Below are positions 1-11,443 of a stretch of 64,000 nucleotides of DNA, one piece after another. The notes under the pieces were generated by a model that was given only the letters and a program-made list of their open reading frames with translations, was not told where the DNA came from and ran no database searches. Position 1 is the stretch's first letter, and the number at the start of each line of letters is the position of its first letter. The DNA comes from Cannabis sativa. Taxonomy: Eukaryota > Streptophyta > Magnoliopsida > Rosales > Cannabaceae. The translations under genes and the position numbers were made by a program. Where the stretch lies: assembly GCF_029168945.1 (NCBI RefSeq), contig NC_083604.1:74416211-74480210 (forward strand), written 5' to 3'.

Positions 1-59
1 TATAACATACGTAGAATGTAGAGAACACATTGATTGTTTTGTTTGTTGGAAGTTATTAA

Positions 60-1190
60 GTATATTAATATGAGTAAATTGTGTAAAAACTTTTAATAGT
101 TTTACTTTGTTTGTAATTAACTCCCATAATCTAAATTTGTACCACAAAATTTTAAAAATTATGATATCATTAGTAATTTACAATTTTTATCTAATAAATT
201 TAATTATTAATTATCATGTTGAATTGTCAACATAAATACAGTGTATTTCATTGGTCTACATAAATAATTATATTAACAAAATTAAAATTAAAAAATTAAA
301 AAAGATATATTTTTTTTACCATATATCATTTTTTTTTGAAAAAAAATATTTTTTTTTTCATTCTTCTTCTTCAGTCTAAATACTATCACCACCACCATTC
401 ATAGTCACCGTAAACACCACCACCAATCACTCTATCACCACAACTTATTTTTTAAATCCATATCGCACAAAAAAATTAAACAAAACTCAAGTCAAACTTA
501 AACCAAATTAAATAAATTCAAATCCAACAAACAAACACACACATATATACATCCCAAAACTAAAATCTAAAAACTCTAAATTTATTTCCCCACAACCATT
601 ATGGAAAAGCCTAGATCGGGAGAGAGAAAGAGAGAGGCGATCGAGTGGTCCTAAGCAACGGCGCCTGGCGCGGTGGTCCTCGGCGACGACAGCACCTGAT
701 CGTGGTCCTGGGTACTTGCATCGAGAGAGAGAGAGAGAGCTAGAGAGAGAGAGAGGCGATCGAGACTTACCTGGGTTGGTGGTCCTTGGCAATGACTCCT
801 GGCTCGGTGGTCCTCGGCAACGGTAGCTTGGTCATGGTCTTGGGTATCTGCATTATCGAGAGAAAGAAAGAGAGTAACTGAGAAAATGAAAAAGAAAAAA
901 TAAAAGAAAAAAAAAAGACAAAAAAAAAAAATTAATGATTTTTTTAATATAATTATTTACATAGATTTATAAAATTATGCTACATGTATATTGTGTTCAC
1001 GTGGATAATTCAATATATCAGTTAACAACTAAGTTTAGATAGAAATTATAAATTGCTAAAGGTATCATAATTTTAGAAATTTTATTGCCAAAATTTAAAT
1101 TTTATAAGTTAATTACAAACAATTAAATTGATACTATTTGGATTAGTAACATATTAACACTTCAAAAGCTTTCTTTGAATTTGTGGTGTA
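60..1190. mobile_element. Long-terminal-inverted-repeat element (MULE/foldback-like) with GC-rich cargo
   Basis: An arm at about 107-290 is an imperfect inverted copy of about 945-1121. For example, the motif around TTGTTTGTAATTAA at 107-120 recurs inverted near 1108-1121, and the similarity extends through most of both arms. The 650 bases between the arms are different in character: CACCAC-rich DNA at 380-430, then a GC-rich block at 600-870 with repeated GGTGGTCCTCGGCAACG-like units and GA tracts. Long arms and unlike cargo suggest a Mutator-like or Pack-MULE element. The exact ends and the target duplication could not be fixed. Confidence 0.5.
592..870. repeat. GC-rich block of repeated GGTGGTCCT units and GA tracts
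   Basis: Several near-copies of a unit containing GGTGGTCCT and CGGC(A/G)ACG are separated by GAGAGA runs (721-757 and nearby). The base composition contrasts sharply with the AT-rich flanks. The only long open frame across it is a low-complexity Ser/Leu/Arg reading of the GA tracts, so no gene is supported. Confidence 0.6.
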
Positions 1191-1199
1191 TATATGAAA

Positions 1200-2518
1200 A
1201 ATGATAGCGCGTTATTAACACTTAAAAAACCATTTGAGTACCGATACGACAGTAAGTATATATTGGATCTGACAATGAGTGGAAGAGAAGGAATATACAT
1301 GATATAAATATATATATATATGTATATATATAATAATATTAATCTTTCTTATTTTTTTCTTTTTCTTTTTCTTTTTTGGGTGCATGTGGCTCAGTGTTTT
1401 CTTTCCCTTTTGTCATGGCTACATCAAGTTATTATGAATGAAGGCCCTCTTCCACATTTTTGCACTTGGCCTCAGTTATTCATGCTCATCTATATATATC
1501 ATCACTCCAGAATTTTATGTTGGGTTTTTGCTCCCTATGTGTATTTGGGACCACTTCCTATTTTATAATAATAATAATATTAATTATAATAAAAGGCATG
1601 ATCTGCTTTTACTCATTCTATCCACACTTCACATATTTATAATACAAATATTTTAGGGTTGTAACTTGCAGCATATCAATACTTAGATGATCAGTTTCCC
1701 AAGACTCTGTATATGCAGACCATAGTAATAATTAATAATATATATATATATATATGTGTGTGTGTTTGGCTTTACTGTGTTTGCATTGCTAATGGCAGGA
1801 ATAGTAGTCTCATCACTTTCCAGCCAATTTCAAACAAAAGTCAGGATTTAATACTGATAATCATGATCATGGGCTAGTAGTATTGATTTTGACTTGTGCA
1901 TACTCGAAATTTTTCATTTATTATTGTAGGTTTTCCAGTTTTTGTTAGTGTTTACAAATTTAATTTACCAATATGATATATAAATTAATTAATGCCCTAT
2001 TGAATTCTCATTAATCAATAATATTTGGCATGTTGAATATGAATACCAGTACGCAATCACTAGTATAAAAGTCACGTTTGGTCAAGAAGAAATTTAATAA
2101 AAATATAAGAATGAGAATACGAATAACAATGTAATAGAATAAAATTTAAACTACGTAAAAAAAATTGATAAAAAAATTATTGCGTTTTTTTCTCATGTTA
2201 CATTGGAATGATCTTTCTTTCTATTTCAAAATAGAATAGTCATTCTACCAAAATGGTAGAAAGGTTATTCTATTAGAATGACATTCTAATACTTTAATAT
2301 ACAACCAAACAAATAAATAGAAAAAAAAATTGTTTCCTTTCCATTTCATTTTATTTCATTACCTCCAATTAAACGCCACCTAAGTACTTAAAATTTTGAA
2401 TTTGTGTTTGACATAAATTTAATGATATTTTTTAACAGAATAAGTATCTAATTTAGTAATATAATTTTTGTCCAATTTTATAAATACAGTATCTTCAATA
2501 AGACACGTGTAAGATCTT
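1200..2518. other. AT-rich intergenic DNA, no gene recognised
   Basis: Short open frames at 1320-1656 cross TA microsatellite and pyrimidine tracts and resemble no family I know. A weak palindromic stretch around 2215-2290 (AGAATGAC and its inverse) could be a decayed MITE. Nothing else can be supported. Confidence 0.5.
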
Positions 2519-3084
2519 TGTTAGAATCTAAACTACACAAATTGAGACACTCAAACAAAGATCAAGCAATGCAGAAAAAAAAAATCAAAGATAAATAAAA
2601 ATACAAACAATTAATGATCAAAACTAAAGGCAGAAAAGTAGAGACAATGAACACTAAAATTACTGGTTCGGATCTGATCTCAATGAGAGATATTCTTACT
2701 CTAAAGGTCGGCAAGGCTTGAGAATCAATCCAATAAATGTTGAACAAGGTTACACACTCAAACACAGATTAAAAAAATCTTATTTTATCTTACTCGAGCA
2801 ACAACTCTACAATTCTCTCAATTTACAAACTCTCAGCTTAGTTTCATAACCAGCTTTGTACATCAATTTTCCTAAACCCTAGTTGATTAGTCTATGTGAG
2901 TTTACATAGGTTTCTGAGCTGGTAGCAGGGGAGAGAAAAGGGAAGGACAAAATAATTAACTAATTCTGTTAGTTTGAGTCTTGAATAGTTAAAACAGTTG
3001 GCCTAGCTGTTTTAACTTCTTGATGCTATGTCAATAATTCGAGGGAGTGTGTTTGATAGGCTGAGAAATAGGGACTAAATTTCA
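2519..3084 (-). mobile_element. LTR of a truncated copia-type element
   Basis: This segment starts with TG (TGTTAGAATC) and ends with CA (AAATTTCA) on the plus strand. It is followed directly by a purine tract on the minus strand (CCAGGTGGAGAATTA) that fits a polypurine tract. The DNA beyond the tract reads on the minus strand like the end of a copia RNase H region, including a DLLTK motif. It therefore looks like the 3' LTR of a minus-strand copia element whose body is gone. No target duplication was found. Confidence 0.6.
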
Positions 3085-3238
3085 TAATTCTCCACCTGGT
3101 TCCTAATTTCTTCAATTGTAGCATTTAATGGATCTACGCAGTTTCCTTAGAGGCTCATATTTTGATACCACGTAAATTCAGTGGAGCATTGAACTTACTA
3201 AATAGTATCACCTTAGTCAATAGATCTCCATGGTTTAT
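3085..3238 (-). pseudogene. Copia pol 3' tail fragment
   Basis: Read on the minus strand this gives DLLTK followed by a stretch with stops, running into the polypurine tract of the adjacent LTR. The DLLTK motif is typical of the end of copia RNase H, where xDxLTK is conserved. The fragment is short and decayed, and it breaks off near 3238, where a different TG-starting sequence begins. Confidence 0.45.
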
Positions 3239-3675
3239 TGTTAGAACTTAATTTATCAATATCTTATTTACTGATCAAATATGTTGATTATAACACTATA
3301 ATCTAATATCCTAAATATGCATGTATAAAATCAATGAATTTAAACACAAAAGATGAGATTTCTCACATAATAGAATGCAGCCGAATATAATGTCTCCTTC
3401 TGTTCTAACACTCTATAACATTTGATTCCTTCATTCATAAAGTTTTAAACAAGTATGGAACCTAGATCTATTTTCTCTTTTCTCTAAATTTGAATCTGAA
3501 TATAAATTTGAGAAGACCACAGTCTTCCACAATTTCTTGAGTATCACATTGAGCAATGTGGGCGAACACTCAATACACAAAAGTTTGATCTCTTGGTTGT
3601 ATTGGGTAGAAATCAAAGAGATAGAGAGAGATAGATAAATAGATAGATAGATAAATAGATATATATATATATAAA

Positions 3676-3766
<91 letters not shown>

Positions 3767-3960
3767 GTGTGCCACTTAATGAGAGATAGGGTGAGGGCTG
3801 AAACTTAGAGCAAGAGATAGGGTGACTTTGTGGCTCAATTTCTTGTGTTCAAAGCTCTCCTTTTATTTTATATAGCTAAAGCTTTTAGGTTTGGTTGATG
3901 TAAAATGTTAATTTTTAGATTTTTTTTAACATGCAAAAAAAATTACTTTAATACTTAACA
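3239..3960. mobile_element. Possible second LTR, enlarged by microsatellites
   Basis: The segment begins TGTTAGAACTT and ends ACTTAACA, which gives TGTTA/TAACA terminal inversions of the kind seen at LTR ends. It interrupts the copia tail at 3085-3238. No target duplication is visible and no protein is encoded. The call rests only on the ends and the position. Confidence 0.3.
3611..3762. repeat. Compound microsatellite (GATA)n-(TA)n-(AG)n
   Basis: GATA-type repeats are followed by TA dinucleotides and then an uninterrupted AG run at 3695-3762 (34 units). An antisense open frame here is just Leu-Ser repeats from the AG run. Confidence 0.95.
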
Positions 3961-4690
3961 CCTTGACCCAAACTCGACCCTTGACCCAAGACCCAAACCT
4001 CGACCTCTGACTAAGATTTGAACCTGGAACCCAGACCCTGCTCCCGAACTGGGCCCTACACTACAAGAAATGTCACTTTTACCAGCATAGTTCGCTACTA
4101 CGCTGGTAAAAGTTTCGCAAACTGCACTGGAAAAAAGGTCAAAGTTTTACCAGTGCACATTTCCAGTGGCTAAAATCTAACTTTTACCAGCGCATTTACG
4201 CGCTGGGAAAAGTCATGTTTTCCAGTGCTTTTCATTTTGTGCTGGCAAAAGTTCTAATACCAACGTTGATTTGCCAACTCCTTTTACCAACACATCAAAA
4301 GTAAATTCTATTTTACTAGCGCAATACCAAATTTTTGTCAGCACAAAAATGTGCTGGCAAAAGTGACATTTCTTGTAGTGTTAGCCCTGACTCTGAATCT
4401 TGAACCTCAAACCTAGCCTCAAACCTTAGGCCCCAAACCTAGTCCCAGACCCTGGACCTCGAATCCTGAACCCCGACCCTGATCTAGCCTGGGATCTGAT
4501 CCCGATCCCTAAACTCGGGCCTCGCCCCAATCTCTGGACCAAGACATAGACACTGACCCTGACCCAAACCCGAACCTTAGACTCTTGGTCCCAGATCCAA
4601 ACTCAGATTCAACACTGGATCTCGGACTAGAACTCAAACCCGGACCCTAACTTCAGACCCGGTCTCAAACCTCGAACCCCACCGTGAGAA
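3961..4690. repeat. GC-rich degenerate ACCC/CCAGACCC repeat block
   Basis: Apart from the inserted CACTA MITE, this block is made of short degenerate units such as GACCC, AACCTCGAACC and CCCTGACCC, with no fixed period. A shorter block of the same character on the opposite strand (GGGTCC/GGTTCG units) lies at about 48925-49045. Confidence 0.65.
4059..4380. mobile_element. CACTA (En/Spm) miniature element, 322 bp
   Basis: The left end begins CACTACAAGAAATGTCACTT and the right end is its inverse. The terminal inverted repeat is about 28 bp with one mismatch. CACTACAAGAAA is the known plant CACTA terminus. Inside, short TTTTACCAGCGC-like motifs recur on both strands, as expected for subterminal transposase-binding repeats. 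Flanking trinucleotides are CTA (4056-4058) and TTA (4381-4383), so the usual 3-bp duplication is imperfect. There is no coding capacity. Confidence 0.88.
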
Positions 4691-5049
4691 AATAATAATG
4701 AGAAAAAAACATGTGAGAAGAAGTATAAAAAATTATTAATAAACAAATAATTATTTTTGAAATAAAAAATAACATTTTATTATTTCTTATAAGTTTATTT
4801 TTTTTTTAAATTGTTCTCTAAAAATAATGTGAAATGCTTTTTGTTTAAAACAAAAATAATTGTTGTTTAGTTATAATGTGAAACAACGACTTACAAACAA
4901 TATTGATTTAATAGTGATATGTAATGGGAAATTTGATTTTTTATGCTTATATTTGGTTAAATATTTTTTTTAAACAAATAATAACTAATATTTGTAGGAT
5001 ATGACAACTTTTATGATATCCCTAAAATACCTCCATTTACATCACCCCC

Positions 5050-5256
5050 GTTTACACCATCGGACCACCTATCGGACCACCCATCGAGCCACCCATCGGG
5101 CCACCCATCGGACCACCCATCGGACCCATCGGACCACCCATCGGACCACCATCGGACCCATCAGACCAGATCTGCTACCAATTTTTTTTTTTTATGTTTT
5201 GTACAAAGTAGCATCAGGTGACCATCGGACCACCATCGGACCCCATCGGACTACCA
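5050..5256. repeat. 12-bp minisatellite (CATCGGACCACC)n
   Basis: About nine imperfect copies of a 12-bp CATCGGACCACC unit occupy 5056-5167, and a second short cluster lies at 5220-5255. The open frame across them (Thr-His-Arg repeats) is a direct reading of the repeat and is not a credible gene. Confidence 0.85.
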
Positions 5257-5330
5257 ATTTTTTTTTTCTTTTATGTTTTTGCACTAAAAAAAAGTATGGG
5301 AAATTTGAGAAGGGTATTTTTGGGTTTTAG

Positions 5331-6381
5331 ATAAAGTGATCATATATTTTCAATGGTGATATGTATTAATTTAGGAATAAAATATTAAGTATATGTAAGT
5401 ATAAAAAATCAAATTTCCCTATGTAATTAATAAGTTGATAGTTTTCTTAAAATATAATAACTATATTTTCATATATGTTAAATTGGTCCCCCTTGGGCCT
5501 TGTTAATTGAATGATCCATTGCCATAGAGCAATGCCCTTTAATTATAATATTAGGGACCTATAGCCCCCACATATGTATATATAAATGTATTTATATATG
5601 AATGGCCTCCAACTAAAACCTTATAAGAATCGCAGCTGGAAGTATAACTAGCTAGGGGTAGGGCTATATATGGTTTTCTATTCTTCTATGTTTTTGTTGC
5701 AAAATAAAGAATGATATATATTTTGGGAAATAAAGAAGATTTTGAGAAAAGGGGTTTGAATTAATATTTTAGCTTGGTGAGGAAGCTAAGGTACACTATA
5801 ATGATTCAATGGCATATATTATTAGTGATGATCGACTCTAAGGTTCTAATCTAAATCAAATAATAGACTCATGTCTGTCTCCCACGACCACCACACACCA
5901 TTATTTATCACTTCCAATTTCAATTTCTATTATATAATTTATAATAGTTATCTTTTTCTTTTTTCTTTGAGTACATTTATTTTATATATTAACTTTCTTC
6001 AATATATATGATCATTATTTATTTATAATGTGTATTGAAGTGGCTAATTAAGTACGTGGTACGGCTATTATATATGTTGAGACCAATTAATTGATCGTAG
6101 TATATATATATGACCTCTACTCTACTCGGTAGCTGGTTGGTAAGTTTTGCATTTATTATATTTTTATATATAGTTAGTGTTTTTGGTTAAAGATTCTCTC
6201 AAAATCTCACTACACACCTTATTCTTTTCTTCCCGACAATCAAAAAGGTGTTGCAATAATGCTAAATGAGTTGGGAAAGAGAGTTGCTATAGTGGATGAT
6301 AATTCCATTCCCCACTGCTCTTTCAACCTATATATATATTCACAACACAATTCCAAATAGTAAATAATATTTTATAATAAT
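5331..6381. other. AT-rich intergenic DNA, no gene recognised
   Basis: No open frame over 60 codons with recognisable content, no RNA gene and no clear element boundary were seen. The right end carries the pentanucleotide ATAAT (6377-6381), the target duplication of Copia-1. Confidence 0.5.
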
Positions 6382-6617
6382 TATTGCGGAATTGAATAAA
6401 AAGCAGAAAAGTAATTGTATTTGATACAAAGGAAGTTAATACAGCTATTTATATTACAGTAGAGTTGGTTAAAGGAGCATAACCAACTTAACTAAAAGAA
6501 AGGAAAGAAGCTAAGAAACAAAATTAACTAACTTATCCAAACCGACTTACACTTACACTTAACAGAATTAACTACCCTTAACAGTCCATCTAGAGAGAAG
6601 TCAAAGTAAACTTGTTA
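6382..6617 (-). repeat. Copia-1 3' LTR (236 bp)
   Basis: Plus-strand ends are TATTGCGG and ACTTGTTA. It matches 11189-11438 almost throughout. The termini are TA...TA and not the usual TG...CA, but the 5-bp target duplication and the adjacent polypurine tract both place the edges here. Confidence 0.92.
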
Positions 6618-6630
6618 CCCCCCCCCCCCC

Positions 6631-8885
6631 TCAAGATGGACGGTATAGATCATAGACAAACATCTTGTTGATGTGAGTAGTGAGAACAGTAGAGGACAAT
6701 GGCTTGGTGAAAGCATCTGCTAATTGAAGTGTGCTGGAAACAGGAATCAGTCGGATGGTTGAGTTGTTAATTTTGTCACGAACAAAATGACAATCCAATT
6801 CGATGTGTTTCGTGCGTTCGTGGAAGGTTGGATTGTTGGCGATATGGATAGCTGATTGATTATCACAGTAGATAAAAGCTGGTGTTGTTTGAGGAATTCT
6901 GAGATCCGTGAGGAGGTACTGAAGCCACGTTATTTCACTGGTGGTGGCTGCCAAGGCTCTGTATTCTGCTTCCGCTGAACTTCGGGAGATGGTTGGTTGT
7001 TTTTTAGTTTTGTATGAAACTAAGCAATCTCCGAGGAAGATGCAGAAGCCTGTAGTAGACCGCCTAGTGATGGAGCAAGAAGCCCAATCAGAGTCTGAAA
7101 AACCTCTAAGATGAAGAGAGGAATGTGGAGAGTATAATAGACCTTGGCCCGCATGGCCTTTGATGTATCTAAGTAGATGGTGCAGGGCTTGCAAATGTGT
7201 GCTGCGAGGATTTCTCATGAACTGACTAAGGCAATTGACAACGTAAGTTATGTCTGGCCTTGATAGAGTGAGGTAGAGCAGTTTGCCAACTACTTGTCTG
7301 TAGTAAGATGGATTTGTTAGAGGTTCTCCCTGTTGATCGTCTAATTTGGTCCGTGGGTCCATGGGAGCTTTTGCAGGCTTGCTGCCTGCGTATTCGGTTT
7401 CTTCAAGAAGCTCAATGGCATACTTGCATTGAGACAGAAACAAGCCGTATTTTCCTTTGGCAATTTCGAAGCCAAGGAAGTAACGTAAGGGTCCAAGAGC
7501 TTTGAGTTTGAATCTGGAGTGTAGAGATTGTTGAAGTTGATGCAGGGCAGCAAGATTGGGTCCAGTGATAATGATATCATCCACGTAGACAAGCAATGAT
7601 ATGAAATCATCCTCGTTGCCTCTAGTGAATAAGGTGTAATCTGCCTGAGATTGATTGAATCCTTCTTGAATGAGAGCTTCGAATAATTTCTTGTACCACT
7701 GCCTCAACGATTGCTTTAAACCATAGATCGACTTGTGAAGTTTGCAGACTAGATTAGATTCTGCAGATAGAGAATCAGGGAGAGTTAGACCAGGAGGTAA
7801 TTGCATGTATACCTCTTCATTAAGATCACCATTTAAAAATGCGTTATTAATATCAATTTGTAGTATGTGCCATTGTTTAATAGTAGAGATGGCAAGTAAA
7901 AGCTTAAATGTGACCATTTTGGCCACAGGGGAGAATGTATCAAAGAAATCGAGTCCCTCTTGCTGAGTATATCCCTGAGCAACAAGGCGAGCTTTGTGTC
8001 TTTCAATTGAGCCATCGCTGTTAAGTTTGATTTTGTACACCCATCGACAATCAATGGCTCTTTTTCTAGGAGGAAGGGGAACAACAGACCAGGTCTTGTT
8101 ATTTCTGAGAGCAATGAGTTCATTGTTCATAGCATCGAGCCATTGTCTGAACTGTATTGCTTGTTTGTATGTTTGTGGCTCCTTCTGTGAAGTAACTGCA
8201 AGAATGAAAGCCTTGTATGAATTAGCCAATCTAGTATAAGAGATGAATTTATCTATAGAATGTGGTGTAGATGATTGATCTTGAATGTATGAACAACATT
8301 CAAAATCTTTGAGGTAACTCGGTGGTCTAGTTGGTCTTGTGGTTCTTCTTGGAACATCAGGAGGGGCTTCATGAGGTGTTTGTGAAACATCAGTGGGATT
8401 GTTGCCAGGTTGTGGTGATGCAGCAGTACTGTTGTCGGGAACTGCTGCAACAGTAGGTGTTGAGTTGCTGATGGGAGATTCAAGCCTTGTTCCTGCATTG
8501 TTAGTTTTTATTGTAGGATAATCTCCAACAGGAGTGTTAGTAATATTAGAGGAAGGCAATGCAGGTGTAAGAAAAGGATCAATGCCACTGTTGTTTTCAT
8601 TTAATTTGTGAAAAGGAGAAATGTTTTCGTGAAAAACAACATTTCTTGAAATGAAAAATTGTTTTGAATTCAAGTCATACAATTTATATCCTTTCACACC
8701 TTGGGGATATCCAAGAAAAACACAAGCTTTGGCCCTAGCATCAAATTTGGTGCGATGTGCAGTGAGGGTGGATGCAAAAACAAGGCAACCGAAAGTTCTC
8801 AAATATGCATAATCAGGTTGCTTTTTGAATAATAGTTCATATGGAGATTTATTTTTCAGGTTTGGAGTAGGTGTTTGATTAATAA
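6631..8885 (-). pseudogene. Copia-1 RT-RNase H region
   Basis: The frame is open from the frameshift near 8885 to the stop at 6631. Early on it carries the copia integrase C-terminal motif RTFGCLVFAS (near 8800). The reverse transcriptase domain follows, with a WVYKIK/KARLVAQGYTQ block and the catalytic YVDD signature near 7580. RNase H is at the end, with SDSDWASC, SSAEAEYRALA and DNQSAI motifs. The enzyme would copy the element's RNA into DNA in a cytoplasmic particle. This part has no internal stop, but it is separated from the upstream integrase by a one-base insertion in a T run of the minus strand (A run at 8883-8889). Confidence 0.92.
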
Positions 8886-10110
8886 AAAAATGCAGCAGTC
8901 ATTACACACTCACTCCAAAAACGAATAGGTATATTGGCTTGAAAGTAGATAGCCCTGGCCACATTGAGCAAATGCTGGTGCTTCCTTTCAGCAATTACAT
9001 TCTGCTCAGGGGTTTCTACACAAGTATAGTCATGTAGAATTCCTTGTTGTTGAAACAGATCTTTGAATGCCAATTCAGGGGTATTATCAGACTTAAACCT
9101 TTTAACAGAACAAGAAAATTGATTTTTAACATAGGAAATAAATTGGGGAATCACATTAATAGGATCATATTTATACTTCGCAAATAAGTCCATGTAAATC
9201 TAGAGTGGTCATCAACCAAAGTGAGAAAGAATTTATGTCCAGAGTGAGCAGGTATATGGTATGGTCCCCAAATATCACAATGCACAAGATTAAAAATTTT
9301 AGAAGCAAATTTATTGTTGCTAGCAAAGGGAAGTTTTCTTTGCTTAGCTAAGGGACAAATGTAGCAAGGGGTGTCTTTGTGTAAACCAGAAACATTACAA
9401 CTTAGTTTATTGCTAAGAATATTCAAGTGTTTATTTGAGGGATGTCCTAGCCTAGAATGCCAAACATCACCACTTATAGAGAACACAGGGAATTGATCGG
9501 GTGTAGGATCCAGTATGTATAAGCCATTCCTAGATTCACCTTTGCCAATCATCCTCTTGTGCACTTTGTCCTGTATAACAAAATGATCAGTATAGAATTT
9601 CACATAAAGAAAGTTTTCTTTAGTTAGGCAATTCACAGATATAATGTTGTATCTGAAGCTAGGAACATACAGCACATTATTTAGAATCAAATTAGATGAA
9701 AGTTTGACTGAATCTCCTTTATCAACAAGCAGATAGTTGTTATTTGGTAGTAACAGTCTAATGGGATCGATTTTACATATAAACTGGAACAATTTTATGT
9801 CAGAACATATGTGCCTTGTGGCTCCCGAATCAAGTATCCAAGTTTCATTAAGGGGAAGTTTGGTCACATTGGAAAGCATAATACAAGTGTTACCTGTAGA
9901 TGTGCTAGGATCTGCAGTAGCAGTGTTGTTTTGTTGCAGAGCCAACAAATTTAGAAGTTGCTGATACTGTGCAGAAGTAAGTTGAGGAAGGATAGCTTGG
10001 CTGTCTCCACCAGTATTGCTAGTTTCAGGGATGGCTTGAACTTGATTAGCAGCTGCATCTTTTCCCTTGTTTTGATTGTAACCAGGAGGGTATCCATGTA
10101 TTTGTAGCAT
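8879..10110 (-). pseudogene. Copia-1 protease-integrase region, frameshifted
   Basis: From the 5' side it carries the aspartic protease motif WILDSGATRHIC, the pre-integrase zinc finger (WHSRLGHPSNKHL, CYIC) and the integrase core beginning DIWGPYH with FLTLVDDHSR. The frame shifts near 9170, just after TWTYL. The next frame continues with the rest of the core, including an ETPEQNVIAERKHQ motif holding the catalytic Glu. A second shift at about 8885 leads into RT. The normal SPQQNG-type block has changed to TPEQNV. Confidence 0.9.
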
Positions 10111-11016
10111 TTCTCAATTGTGTGTCCCAAGATGTTACAATGGGTACAGAAGGGCCTATTTCTTTTCTGTTGCTGAGTCTTGTTCCCTTTAGTGTTGTTT
10201 TTCTCTCATTGAAAGGAAAATGCCATACTGTTGCTTTGATCATTTGACACACTGACATTCCCTTTTTGATTTTCCTCTTGAGTAACCAGATGAAAGACTC
10301 GGCTCACTTCAGGTAGGGGATCCATCAGGAGTATGCTACTTCTAACCTGTGAGTAAGATTCTGAAAGTCCCATGAGAAAGGACATAACATATTCCATATG
10401 GTGATATTCTTGGATTCTTTTGACACCACCACAAGTGCATCCATTGCAGGTGCATGTGGGTCGATAGTGAGACAACTGCTCCCAAATGGTTTTCAGTTTA
10501 GTAAAGTACATGCTAATACCTTGATTATCCTGCCTTAGATTCATTAGCCCTTTTCTTAGGTTGTATATATGTGGACCATTCTTTTGATGAAATCGAACTT
10601 TCAAATCTTGCCGTATGGCAGCAGCCGATTCATCATAAAGAATGCTAGAGGATATTTCCTTTGAAACAGAGTTTAGGATCCAAGAAATAACAATATTATT
10701 TTCCAATCCAAGCATTATACAAAGTAAGTTCATTAAGAGAGGGTTTAGAAATCGAACCATCTAAGAACCCGAGTTTGTTCTTGACAGAAATAGCCAATTG
10801 CATCGCCCTACTCCAGGACATATAGTTGTCTTGTCCGGTTAGCAATTGAGAGACCAACACGTTTCCTGGATTATCTGCATGATGAAGATAGTACGGGTTG
10901 GAAGGATCTTCCAGAGGATTTCTTTGTTGCATCGTAGAATTCATGGCTTCCCTGATGGCAGTCTGGTTTGAGTTATCTCCAATCGCAGTAAGACTCATCT
11001 GATCATTATTAGACAT
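10100..11016 (-). pseudogene. Copia-1 gag, frameshifted
   Basis: It starts with Met at 11016 and runs through the copia-like gag N-terminal domain (YYLHHADNPG, LLTGQDNYMSWSRAM). The frame breaks near 10715, after LYNAW, and resumes as the capsid-like helical region. A CxxC cluster with CNILGH/KCYK near 10110-10150 is the CCHC zinc knuckle, followed by another one-base shift into the protease frame. Gag would form the particle that packages the RNA. These two frameshifts prevent a full product. Confidence 0.88.
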
Positions 11017-11176
11017 TTCTTGAGAGGAAAAAGGATCAAACAGAGAGTTTGATCAGAGGAAAATAGGGAAAAGAAAACACAGAGTAGTCGAAGAAACTAG
11101 CTCTGGGAACAAGCACGCCGGAGAAGAAGAACACAAGGCGGTCAGAATTGGGATCGAGGGAAAGCATCTCTTTCCC

Positions 11177-11188
11177 TCTCTGATACCA
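11177..11188 (-). other. Copia-1 primer-binding site
   Basis: On the minus strand this reads TGGTATCAGAGA, immediately after the end of the 5' LTR. It matches the 3' end of initiator tRNA-Met, the usual primer of plant copia elements. Confidence 0.93.
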
Positions 11189-11438
11189 TATTGCGGAATT
11201 GAATGAAAAGCAAAAAAGTAATTGTATTTGATAATCGATCTAGTTTACAAAGAAAGCTAATATAGCTATTTATATTACAATAGAGTTGGTTAAAGGAGCA
11301 TAACCAACTTAACTAAAAGAAAGGAAAGAACCTAAGAAACAGAATTAACTAACTTATCCAAACCAACTTACACTTACACTTAACAGAATTAACTACCCTT
11401 AACAGTCCATCTAGAGAGAAGTTAAAGTAAACTTGTTA
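11189..11438 (-). repeat. Copia-1 5' LTR (250 bp)
   Basis: It is nearly identical to 6382-6617, with a 14-bp insertion near 11235 and roughly 10 substitutions. It ends next to the ATAAT duplication at 11439-11443. Confidence 0.92.
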
Positions 11439-11443
11439 ATAAT

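Larger units (their letters stand above)
6382..11438 (-). mobile_element. Copia-1: full-length, frameshifted Ty1/copia retrotransposon
   Basis: This 5.06-kb minus-strand element is bounded by LTRs (6382-6617 and 11189-11438) and flanked by a perfect 5-bp duplication, ATAAT (6377-6381 and 11439-11443). The primer-binding site TGGTATCAGAGA, complementary to initiator tRNA-Met, abuts the 5' LTR at 11177-11188. A 13-base G run on the minus strand (6618-6630) forms the polypurine tract at the 3' LTR. Order of parts is gag, zinc knuckle, protease, integrase, RT, RNase H, which is the copia order. The gag start resembles the copia-like N-terminal gag domain (YYLHHADNPG, LLTGQDNY). At least four frameshifts break the frame, so it is not autonomous. 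By eye the LTRs differ at about 10 sites plus a 14-bp indel, implying an older insertion than Copia-2. Confidence 0.95.

Noticed and set aside
508..792. 94-codon antisense open frame
   Set aside because: It reads GA tracts as Ser/Leu/Arg runs and covers the GC-rich repeat block; no family resemblance.
2060..2390. Possible MITE with GTTTGG/CCAAAC signals and AGAATGAC palindromes
   Set aside because: Ends and target duplication could not be matched convincingly.
3431..3775. 114-codon antisense frame
   Set aside because: Its Leu-Ser repeats are a translation of the AG microsatellite.
5001..5330. 109-codon frame rich in Thr-His-Arg
   Set aside because: It is the 12-bp minisatellite read in one frame.
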